Of a stretch of 64,000 bases of DNA, positions 49,406-58,835 are shown one piece after another. The stretch comes from Bacteroidota bacterium (lineage in GTDB: Bacteria > Bacteroidota > Bacteroidia > B-17B0 > Aurantibacillaceae): the NCBI GenBank assembly GCA_016702705.1, contig JADJDM010000018.1, positions 1-64,000 of the forward strand. The letters run 5' to 3'. Under the pieces are notes generated by a model that saw only the letters and a program-made list of their open reading frames with translations, was not told the origin of the DNA and did not search any database. Made by a program: the position numbers and the translations under genes. The first letter of the stretch is position 1. Each line of letters opens with the position of its first letter.

Positions 49406-50452
49406 TTCTTGAGCGATTTCCTTTAATAAAATCAGCAACTAAGTAAGCAATTAATTTTCCCGTTTTGTTATCAGCTTTAATATGCGCTAATACAGGCGCA
49501 CCTTCTGCAATATAAAAATAACAAGCCTTCAATTTTTTTGCAGCATTATAAACATATTGTCTAGCTTGTACTGGCGATAAACCGCTTGAGGTTTTTGCGC
49601 TTGAAGGAACATTGGTGATAGCATCTAAATCTATTTCTACACCGCAGTAATTCTCTTTACAAAAGTTGATACATTCATCAGTAGCTTCGTTAAACGTTTT
49701 ATCTTCCGCTATAAAATACTTTCGAATGTATTATAGAATAAATTCTCTTTGTCGTTTGCAAACTTGTTTAACACACTATCCGTATTATACGATTCGTGAA
49801 TACCAAGCACCGCATACTTAGTTAAATGATTTTCTTCAAAGGCGTAACTAAAACCGTTTCCACTATGCCTTCCCTCCAAAGGACGCATGTCTGTATGTGG
49901 GTCGCAATTAATTACATTAATTCCCTTTTGCGCTATTTTGCCCGAACTCTTTAAGCCTTCACTTGCCCCTTTTATATTTGGATATGCATTGTTGTGGCCA
50001 CCACCAATTATAATTGGGATTTTACCCGCTGCTACAATAAGTTTAACTACTTCACATACACGAGCATCAACAAACTCAACCAGTTTTCTTAAATACTCAA
50101 TATCATCTCTTGTTTTTTGATTGAGTGCATCTGCTTTCTTCATTACATCATCAAAATCAACATGCCCCAAAACCAATAACTCTGCCCCTTTTAAAAATTC
50201 GTTGCTCTGAATATTGAGAATATTTTCTAATGCTGGCTTCCATGCTGTTTGGGTACCGCCTCTACCATAGTTTGCCCTTACACCAATATCTTCGGGCAAA
50301 CCAAGTAATACGTATTTAGCACTTGAGTTATTTAAATCTTCTGGAAAATTGACAATGGTTTGTACACTTTGTCCCAACTTGATTTCAGAACCACGCTTAC
50401 GTGTAAAAGAAGCAATGTCTTTTGGACTATAAATTATTAGATATGGTAGCAT
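49395..50452 (-). CDS. Formimidoylglutamase/arginase-family hydrolase (one frame break)
   Basis: MLPYLIIYSPKDIASFTRKR at the start. Binuclear metal site motifs: GGGHNNAYPNI, NCDPHTDMRPLEGRHSGNGF, and GVEIDLDAITNVPSSAKTSS near the C-terminus. One A missing at 49720-49722 hides the last third; with it restored NTFE joins KYFIAEDKTFNEATDE and the protein is 352 residues, ending at 49395. The ureohydrolase fold and the Bacteroidota-type long N-terminus fit formimidoylglutamase (histidine degradation), but agmatinase or arginase activity cannot be excluded and no other hut gene is near. The last 11 bp overlap the convergent DUF3999 gene. Confidence 0.82.
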
Positions 50453-50460
50453 ATAGGCTA

Positions 50461-50491
50461 CGAAGTTACGTGCTTAAAGGGAAATAACAAA
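50461..50491 (-). promoter_or_regulatory. Promoter of the ureohydrolase gene
   Basis: On the minus strand TTTG (50488-50491), 19 nt, TAACTTCG (50461-50468; one mismatch to TAnnTTTG). The -7 box ends 8 nt before the ATG at 50452, so the 5' leader would be at most a few bases. Confidence 0.5.
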
Positions 50492-50518
50492 AATTATGGC
50501 TTACTATTTTTAAATACT

Positions 50519-50550
50519 AAAACACCCGATAGTATGCTATCGGGTGTTTT
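50519..50550. terminator. Strong hairpin terminator between the DUF4143 ATPase and the ureohydrolase
   Basis: Perfect 14-bp arms AAAACACCCGATAG / CTATCGGGTGTTTT with a 4-bp loop TATG. It lies just past the direct repeat that ends the ATPase unit and would stop minus-strand transcripts before the ureohydrolase promoter. Confidence 0.8.
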
Positions 50551-50571
50551 GAAGAAATCAATAAAACTTTC

Positions 50572-50610
50572 TGTCATTTTTTTTGACAAATAGTACAACT
50601 ATTAGTACAA
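50572..50610. repeat. 39-bp direct repeat, copy at the 3' end of the DUF4143 ATPase gene
   Basis: Matches 51818-51856 at 34 of 39 positions in direct orientation. The core ATAGTACAACTAT is itself an inverted repeat, and the outer TGTCA...TGACA a second one. The stop codon of the ATPase (minus strand TAA at 50602-50604) lies inside this copy. Confidence 0.85.
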
Positions 50611-51789
50611 GTTACCGCCCCATAAAAATTGATTAAAATCTCCGGGAGGCTTGTTATTACCAATCAGCATTCGTTTTTTTAAACCCAACTCGTCTGCCCT
50701 AGCCTTAAGTACAGCAAGGTCTTGGATGATTGGGGTTTCTTTTACTTCAACGGCTATTTTCTTATCCAAAATAAAATCGATTTCTTGTCCGTTCTTTTTT
50801 TGGTAATAGTTTAACTCGTGCAAGTTTCGTAACTGGATAGAAATAGCATTTTCGAATAATTGCCCACTCGAAATACTTTCGCCACCTAATACAGAAAGCA
50901 AACCATTATCGGCAAAATACAACTTGGGTTGCTGAATTACTTCTTTGTCGATGTTTTTGGTAAAAGGTTTTACTAAATGAATTAAGTAGGTGTTTTCAAA
51001 AAGGTAAATATAGTCGCTGATCTTACGCCTATCGATGCCAGCAACATTACTTAATTTAGTGAAATCAACTTTTGAACCCACACGGGCAGCAAGTAGTTTA
51101 ACCAAGTTAAACAAATCCTTGTTAAGCGAATAATCCGATAGCAACTTAACATCCATATCGATGTAGGAATTAATAATATCCCACAGCAATTCCTTTTTAT
51201 CGCTTACCTTTTTTTGCAGCACTACCTCAGGGAAACCGCCATACTTAAGAAATTCTTTATATAACTCGCGCTGCTTATTGTACCAAGCTGCGTTAAAAGG
51301 AATTTGCTTGTATTTTTTTATGACTAAGGGATTTTCTCCTTTAAAAAGTAAAAACTCATCAAAAGCCAAAGGGTGCATTTCATAAATTGATTTGCGCCCC
51401 GCTAAACTCTCGGTAAATTGATTTTTAAGGTAATACGAACTTGAGCCCGTTACAATAAACTTTACTTTATACGTATCATACACATATTTAATAAAGCTGG
51501 GCAAGGTTTTAATTAGCTGTATTTCATCTAATGCTATAACAGCGGGTGATTTAAAATTAATACCCAATAACTCCAGCTCGCTTATGATTAAATCATAGGA
51601 AGGCGTATTAAACAAAGTTTGAAACTCAATTTTTTCGCAATCCAAATAAATTTTATTGTTGTGTTTTACTTTGCTTAATAGGTATTTAACAGCAGTGCTT
51701 TTGCCAACACGCCTCATACCAAGTATAACAGTAACCTGCCTTTTACTTAAATGCTTTTCGAGCTCGGTATATATTTGCCTAATAATCAT
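50602..51789 (-). CDS. AAA_14/DUF4143 family ATPase
   Basis: 395 residues from the ATG at 51787-51789 (MIIRQIYTELEKHLSKRQVT); the earlier TTG codon is inside the -7 box. Walker A is VILGMRRVGKSTAVKYLL, Walker B AVIALDEIQLIKTLPSFI, then FIVTGSSSYYLKNQFTESLA and GRKSIYEMHPLAFDEFLL. A winged-helix-like segment (LSNVAGIDRRKISDYIYLFE) links to a DUF4143 nuclease-fold end with EIDFILDKKIAVEVKE (D...E-x-K). Full length. Family function is not established. The gene is bracketed by 39-bp direct repeats, has a promoter under a palindrome, and is followed by a terminator, so it is a self-contained unit. Confidence 0.88.
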   Translation of the reverse strand: MIIRQIYTELEKHLSKRQVTVILGMRRVGKSTAVKYLLSKVKHNNKIYLDCEKIEFQTLFNTPSYDLIISELELLGINFKSPAVIALDEIQLIKTLPSFIKYVYDTYKVKFIVTGSSSYYLKNQFTESLAGRKSIYEMHPLAFDEFLLFKGENPLVIKKYKQIPFNAAWYNKQRELYKEFLKYGGFPEVVLQKKVSDKKELLWDIINSYIDMDVKLLSDYSLNKDLFNLVKLLAARVGSKVDFTKLSNVAGIDRRKISDYIYLFENTYLIHLVKPFTKNIDKEVIQQPKLYFADNGLLSVLGGESISSGQLFENAISIQLRNLHELNYYQKKNGQEIDFILDKKIAVEVKETPIIQDLAVLKARADELGLKKRMLIGNNKPPGDFNQFLWGGNLY

Positions 51790-51793
51790 AAAA

Positions 51794-51834
51794 CAAATAT
51801 ACAAACAAAAAACTAATTGTCAAAATTTTTGACA
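51794..51834 (-). promoter_or_regulatory. DUF4143 ATPase promoter with 17-bp palindromic operator
   Basis: On the minus strand -33 TTTG (51821-51824), exactly 19 nt, -7 TATATTTG (51794-51801). The palindrome TGTCAAAAATTTTGACA (51818-51834) covers the -33 box. The -7 box ends 4 nt before the ATG, so the mRNA is predicted to be leaderless. Confidence 0.65.
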
Positions 51835-51856
51835 GATAGTACAACTATTAGGACAA
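51818..51856. repeat. 39-bp direct repeat, copy upstream of the DUF4143 ATPase gene
   Basis: Same orientation as 50572-50610, 1246 bp away. Here the TGTCA...TGACA part is a perfect 17-bp palindrome and overlaps the promoter; in the other copy the centre is a run of eight T. Confidence 0.85.
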
Positions 51857-51874
51857 ATAAATAACAAAACTGAA

Positions 51875-53065
51875 TTAATCCAACATTCCTTTTATGTTCT
51901 TAGGATTAATCTTTAGTTCTACAGGAACATATTTATTCAAAGATTTTACAATATCATTAAACTCCTTTATATCAATAAAATACTCTAATCTATTTAGCCT
52001 TATCTCCGAACAAACAGAATTAATGTTAACTCCAACAATAAACACATCATAGTCTTTAGGAAAATTGCGATTCCCCTTCATATTCAGCAAGTCAACCTTA
52101 TTAAGCTGTAAAGAAATTGAACTTATAAAACTACTTTTATTAAGTCCTTCTGCTTTGAATTTCCGCCAAATTCCATCCCTAGCATGAACAACTACAGTGT
52201 CACTCCCTTCTCTTTTTGATATTGAGTAATAAACTTCTCTTTTTTTTCCGCTTCCCCAGTTAAATCTTTCTCTCTTTAAGTAAAACCCATCCTTCAGTAC
52301 TATCCTGCTTCCCTTTTCTGGCGGAAGAGGAAAAAGAATAACTTTCTTTTCAAAATTAAAACTACAATTTTCCTCCAAAAAAGAATCCATCAATTTTATA
52401 ATTGGTTCTAATTTCCTAAAGTTAACACTATCACTAAAGCTTACAATTTTATACAAAGGACTCCCACCAAACTGGACAATAAATAAATTAGAAGAGGGAA
52501 CTATTCCATTATAAATAACAGGGACATCAGTCATATATTTATAGACAACGCTATAAAGTTTCGCAATCTGTATATTAGTTAATTTTACTTTGTTCGGGGT
52601 TTCATCAAATAAATTCTGCCGCTTATTTCCACAAAGATAAATCAAAGAATCATCCTGATAATTCGAAAATGAATATTCATGAAATACTTTACTACTATCA
52701 AAGGAGATATCTAATCCAAATGAAAATTTAGGAATAGCCTCTTTAACCAAAATCATCGGAATATTCACATAACTGTTTCTATCAGAATAAACAACAACCT
52801 TTTTTACTTCCTTATCAAGATATTCTTTTACTCTAACTTTTATCGAATACTTATTAGCACTAAGTCCCTTTATGTCGTAATTCCCATCTTTATCAGGAAT
52901 AAATTTTATTTTAATTGAATCACTTAAAGTCAAGAAGATACTATCAAGAATTGGTTCTTTAGTTTCATCATCAACAAAAGTCAACTTGATAGAACTCTTT
53001 CCTTGAGCAAATACAAAGCTAAAATTTGCAATTACTAAACTTATTAATAAAATCCCTTTCAGCAT
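51875..53065 (-). CDS. Exported protein of unknown function
   Basis: 396 residues. Signal peptide MLKGILLISLVIANFSFVFA. Residues about 25-110 form a carboxypeptidase-regulatory-like beta sandwich (IKLTFVDDETKEPILDSIFL; NYDIKGLSANKYSIKVRVKE). The rest (about 110-396) is not recognised; it is lysine- and serine-rich with mixed strands (GFYLKRERFNWGSGKKREVY). No sorting tail or lipobox. It lies 11 bp after the macroglobulin gene on the same strand and may be co-transcribed with it. Confidence 0.7.
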   Translation of the reverse strand: MLKGILLISLVIANFSFVFAQGKSSIKLTFVDDETKEPILDSIFLTLSDSIKIKFIPDKDGNYDIKGLSANKYSIKVRVKEYLDKEVKKVVVYSDRNSYVNIPMILVKEAIPKFSFGLDISFDSSKVFHEYSFSNYQDDSLIYLCGNKRQNLFDETPNKVKLTNIQIAKLYSVVYKYMTDVPVIYNGIVPSSNLFIVQFGGSPLYKIVSFSDSVNFRKLEPIIKLMDSFLEENCSFNFEKKVILFPLPPEKGSRIVLKDGFYLKRERFNWGSGKKREVYYSISKREGSDTVVVHARDGIWRKFKAEGLNKSSFISSISLQLNKVDLLNMKGNRNFPKDYDVFIVGVNINSVCSEIRLNRLEYFIDIKEFNDIVKSLNKYVPVELKINPKNIKGMLD

Positions 53066-53076
53066 ATAAAAACAAA

Positions 53077-56000
53077 TTACTGCTTCACCCCACCCTTCAC
53101 TACATCAATCCACATTCCAGGGATACGAGCGGAGATAGCGTTATCGTACATAGCTTCGGTGTATGTTGTTGGCAAGTAGAAACGACCTACGTAAGCTGCA
53201 TTTAAAACAACTTTATAAGTTTTGCTTCTTCCGCTTAACACATCAAAGTAGGTGTAAATTCTATCATCGCGTATATCTTGGTAAGTTGGCAAATCACTCT
53301 TCGCACTCATGTTTTGATTTTCATCCAAACGTGAGTTATGAATTTCCCAACCACTTGGGAATATTTGTGTTAATGCCATGTTTTTGTAAGATGCTTTAAT
53401 ACCAGGATGCACAACTGTTACCTCTGCAACAAAATCGGTTCCTTGCTCTAATGAAGCTACATCAATTGGCTCGCCTTTTAAAGTTTTGTAAACAATAGTC
53501 ATTTTTAAATTGCTTTCCTTCGCAGTTTCATCACCTGCAACCGGAATACCGCTTCTGATTAAACGCACATACAATGGACCTTTACCTTTGTTATTAACGC
53601 TTATAGAAGAACTAGCTCCTGCATTCGTAATTGCAATTTGTTTGAAAGGTGTTTTAGAATTTACCGCAACACTTGTTCCGTTTACTTTGCAATCAGCAAT
53701 AATTCCTGAGCCTGCGTTGTTTGCTTTTACATATTTAGAAACTGCTAACACTGCATACGCTGTAGTTTGTGTGCTCATCCAATCTTCGCTGCTTAATTGT
53801 TTTGCAACATTGCTTAATACTTCAAAACCTTGCGTCTTCATATCTAATAAAGTAAGTGTTTCTAAAATCATCGCTTCATCTCTGCAAGATGAACCATAAG
53901 TATACGCCCACTCGCTGTATGGTTTTACAGTGCGAGGCAAAGAAGCAATTAATTTTTTTGCTACATCTGGTTGCCCCGCTAATTTGTAAGCAGCAGCTAA
54001 ACGCCATTTTGCAGCAACCGAAATATTTTTACTTTCTTTTAATCGGTTCATACTTCCTAGGTCTGCACTCTTAGCTAATGCCAATGTGTATAAACGATAT
54101 GCTTGTGTTAAATCTTCTTGATACAACATGGCATTTTTACTTGGCAACCAATTTTGCGCACGTTCTTTTTGATACTTTTTCCAATTATCTAATAAACCAT
54201 AAGGAACGCTGTAACCCTTTTGCTCAGCCTCTAACAAGAAATGCCCCGCATAATTACTTCCCCACTCATCAGGAGAATTTAAACCTTGCCAGTATGCTAA
54301 TCCACCCGAAGGTGTTTGGAATCCTTTTAAACGAGAGATAGCAGCTTTTACATTTCCATTAATTACTTTGTTTTGCGCATCACTTAAATCAATAATATCT
54401 TTTAAGAACAATTGTGCGAACACACTTGAAGTAGTTTGCTCCACACAACCATGAGGATATTGAATTAAATAATTTAAACGTTGCTCTAAATTAATTGGAG
54501 GCATAGAAGAAAGTTCAAGCATTGCTTTGTTTGTTCCTGCTATACCATAAGGTTTGTAGTTTAAAGAAATTGTTTTTCCTTGATCAGCCAACAAGCCTTT
54601 TACATCAGTAATGTATGGGTTTGGAGTTCTGATTTCTATTTCAATTTCTTCGCTTGTGCTTTCGCCTGCGCCTGTTGCTTTAATTTTTACTTTAGCAACA
54701 CCTAACATTGGTTTTACTTTTAATCTAAATGTAACAACCTTATCATCTGGCTTAGCAAACTCAACTGATTTTGTTGCTTCATCTAATACAGTAAAATGTT
54801 TATCAGGAACAACAGTTATGGTTGCGTTTTTAACTTTTGCTTCCATCGCAAATACAGTTACTGGTAAATCCACTTCTTCATCTAGACCAAGCACGCGAGG
54901 AAGTGTACTTAAAATCATTAAAGGCTTTTTCACCTTCACTGCTTTTTCTGCATTACCATAAGCACCATCTTTACAAGCAACCACCATTACACGCACCGAA
55001 CCAACGTATTGTGGAATCTGAATTTTGTGTGTATTGGTTTCGCCCTTATCTAATTTAAATGGACCAACAAAACGAACCATTGGCTTAAAACGTTGTGCAT
55101 TAGAACCACTCTTGGCATTTAAATCAGCATCACCACCAATTGATAAAATACGTTGCATTACTTTACCTGTAGCGCCAATTACCATATCATAAATATCCCA
55201 GGTTTTAACGCCTAATGCTTCTTTAGCATAGAAAACAGACCAAGGATCAGGAGTTTTAAAACGTGTGATATCTAGTAAACCTTCATCAACAATTGCTAAT
55301 GTGTAAGCCATTTCTTTTCCGTTTTGCTCACCTACTTTAACTGTCACTTCTGTTTCTGGTCTCCACGAATCATCGCAAGTAATTTTTGGAGTAAGAATAG
55401 TTTCTTCATCTTTTACCATTAAAGGTAAAACGCCGTACAAGCGAATTGGCAAGTCGTTGAGCACATTGCCATGTGGTTGCAATAAGGTTGCATGTACATA
55501 AATATTTGGAGTCATAGCTTCGGTAACTTTAAAGCTATAATCTGTTACACCGTTTTTTGTATCAATCCAAGTTGTTTGTAAAACTTTAGTTCCGCTTTCG
55601 ATACTGATTAATGCTTTACCTTCTTTAGCAGATGGAATTTGTAATTTAACTTCTTCACCAACTTTGTATTCAGATTTATCAGAGGTTAAATTTAACATAG
55701 TTCCACCTTCGTTTCCTTTAGGTGATTTACCTGCCCATGATGGCCAATCGATAAACATCAGCTTTCCAGAACTGTGCCCGCTTTCATTATCTGTAACATA
55801 AACTAAATATCTCCCCCACTCTGGATAGTTGATGCGGAATTTAAAACTTCCTTTTCCACCAACTGTTTGCATATCTTGAGAGAACACAGGTTGATTATAA
55901 TTGCTACCAACATAAGAAGAAAGATCATCATTGTAATTATCCCACCACCATCTCCAACTTACTTTGTAAACCTTAACAGTAACATTTCTGTTTGCAGGAT

Positions 56001-58726
56001 TTCCATTTTCATCAACAGAGGCAATTTTTATTTCTTGGTCAGTATCCGTTTCTATATAACCACGCTCTTTTGGAGCTTCAGGAATTTTAATACCCACGTA
56101 ATGTGTGTAAGGAGAATAAGGCATTGAGAATCTATCCGTACTAAACGTTCCACCTTCTTCAAAACCACGTACAGTGAAGTTTGCATTTAAGAAACCTGGT
56201 GCATTTTTAATTTCTGCAAACGCTGCATTAACAGGTGTGAAACCATTTTCATCTGTTCTTCCATCAAAAATAGTTGTTGACTCCGAATAAAAACTAGACG
56301 CAGGATTTTCGAAAGCATATCCTGGATAACCTTTGAATTCAGTTTCTTTACCTGAGAAACTAACATCCACTTTTGCTTCCAAATTTTTTCCTTGCGCACC
56401 ATGCAACCAGTTAATTTGCAATGTTCCTTTTAAATCTTTTGCAGAAGCAGCAGTAAGCATTTTCGTATTAAAATCTAAATTCAATTTTAAACGATTCGGC
56501 ATAATGGTTTCGATGCGAATGTTTTTTGTAAACACGGCGCCGCCTGCTTTTACTTTTGCGGTGTAGTTTCCTGTTGGTGCGTAGTTATCTGTTTTTGTTC
56601 TAAAATCATAAATTCCATCAACACCATTTGTTTGCACCAGCTTTTGAACTACTTGCCCCATTGGATTTAATAATTCCATTGTTACAGGATATTGCGCAGG
56701 TAATTTTTTCTCTTCATCTTCTAACATAAAACTCAAGAACAAACTATCGCCTGGGCGCCATACACCACGCTCGCCATATATAAAACCTTTCAAGCCTTTT
56801 TGAATTTGCTCACCATTAACTTCAAAAGAACTCATACTATTTGAAAGACCATCTTCCAATTTCAAATAATTTCTTTCTGCACCTTGCTTTGCAATAATTA
56901 CGAAAGGTTTAATTTTAGAATTAAAAGTAGCAACACCATTACCATCTGTTTTTGCTTCACATAATAATTGTTGTTGAAAATCGTAAGCTTGAATTGCAAC
57001 ACCAGCTAATGGTTTAGCGCTAACTATATCGTTAGTTAAAACAGTGTAAGAACCATCATTACCTTTTTTTCGCTAATAAACCAATGTTAGTTGATAATAT
57101 ATTTCTGCTTTCAGAACGATTAGAACTGAAGAACGAAGGGGTACAAGGATTTTCTCTTTCGCGGTAATCGTAGTAATCATAATAATCTCCACCATCATAA
57201 TCATCAGAATAATAAGAACCGTAATAATCCCAATCTTTTTCTTCATCTTCTGTTTTGTCTTCCGGTAATGCACCTAAATTCATTTTGTTTTTAGAAGTAT
57301 CGCCGTCGCAATCATAAATAGAGTATTCTTTTTTGAAACTTAATTTTACATTATAAATAGCACCTGGTTCTGCATTAATTAATTTAGATAAATCCAATGC
57401 GTAACGTAACCATTTATTACGGGGCAAATCACCAATGCTGTTTAGTAATACACGTTTCTTTAAAACTGTTTTACCAACACGCATTAATTCATTCTTCCCA
57501 CTTAAATTATTTACTTGCAAAAACTGCATTACATTGCTTTCGTAAATTTTAGTAATCTTAACATCCACAGCGCTAATGTTTACTGCTTCAAAAGGAAATA
57601 CTAATCCTTCAGAACTTGGCATAATAACGCCTTTTCCGTTAATACGTATGGCAGGTTTTAATTCTTCAAATTCAACAGCAACAACCATATCAGCTCCAAA
57701 CTCTTTCCCCTTGCTATTTTTAATAGAACCACTTAACGTAATGTTCTTTGAACCCGTTAAACGAGAAGTAGGATAAATTTTAATGATGTTTCCATCAATA
57801 CTATATGTAAAGGTGTTTTGATTTGTTTTATCAGGATTGTTTCCATAACCATAATAATCGCTATTACTATTATTTCCATTATCAGTAATTGTAATTAATC
57901 CATCTAAGTTTTGTGTAGATAAAATCATATCTGTACAATAGATATTTACAATTTGATCGAGCTCATTAGCAACACGGTTAGCCATTACATTATGTAAATC
58001 AAATTTAGGAATGGAAACTTCTTTTGTAAATTGGTCTTTGCTATCGATAGCTTCACCAACAACATTTAATGTCAACACACTCTCTTCACCCATTTTTTCA
58101 ATTCCACTGATAACAAAACGGTGACGAGTTGATGATTCATGATTCCAAGAAATTTTTGGAGAACCACTTTTGTGCGATACAGAAAAACATTTTTCAACTA
58201 AGGCATGCTCAGCGAAATCTGCAGTAGTAAGCACTCCAGTAATTTGCATTACTTTATAATTTTGCGCATCGGTAATTACATAATCATGCACTTCCACATC
58301 AATAGATTGTGGAATGGTTTGAAAATTAAATTCGAACTTTTTTAAATCGTTTGGAACATCAGCAACATTGCCCAGCTTAAATGAGGCATTGTACAATTGA
58401 TCTTGTTTTAAACGAGCTGCTGGTTTAAACTCGATAGTGTGGTCATCAATCCAAATTACTTTACCATCAATAGAAGGAGAAAAATCGAACAAGTCGTTTT
58501 CCATTTCTTTATTTAGTTCAGGAATTTCTTTTGCTGCTTTTGCTAATACAATTTGAACTTTTGCTTCGGTAGAAACATAGCCTGATGTATAGGCAGTAAC
58601 AAATTCTTTAAAAGCTGGATTCACACGATCGCGTGTACCTTTTGCTTTAGAAGATGAAATAAAATAAATAGAACCGAACAATGCAACAACTAATGCTACA
58701 ATTGCGATAAAACCTTTTTTTGACAT
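53077..58726 (-). CDS. Alpha-2-macroglobulin family protein (one frame break)
   Basis: One extra A in the seven-base run at 57064-57070 splits the gene; removing it joins ILSTNIGLLAKK to GNDGSYTVLTNDIVSAKPLA and gives 1882 residues. The N-terminus (MSKKGFIAIVALVVALFGSI) is a membrane anchor rather than a lipobox. The order of domains is MG-type beta sandwiches, an MG2/MG4 region (GERGVWRPGDSLFLSFMLED), a bait-like region, the thioester motif YPHGCVEQTTSSVFAQLFL and a TED helical toroid (TTAYAVLAVSKYVKANNAG). Bacterial members trap foreign proteases in the periplasm; the Cys-x-Glu-Gln thioester is intact. The usual PbpC partner is not in this window. Residues about 490-515 are Tyr/Asp-rich. 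Confidence 0.9.
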
Positions 58727-58835
58727 AAATGGGTGGAATTGAATTTGAATACAAAAATATGCTAAAAATTAGGGATTTAGCAAATTTATTTCGACACAAA
58801 TTACAACCCGAACACCATTTTATCAATATTTAAGA

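Noticed and set aside
49395..49708. Separate small gene downstream of the ureohydrolase
   Set aside because: The frame continues the ureohydrolase with EIDLDAI and ends at a natural stop once one A is restored, so it is the same gene.
1..57070. Programmed frameshifting as a general explanation of split genes
   Set aside because: Breaks occur at random homopolymers in genes of every kind, with both gain and loss of a base, and without downstream stimulatory structure. Only the IS orfA/orfB junction fits a known programmed site.
37353..57776. Several long antisense ORFs inside the protease, mnmA, DUF2339 and macroglobulin genes
   Set aside because: They have no family match, no start context, and lie wholly within genes with clear function; AT-rich codon bias makes such shadows common.
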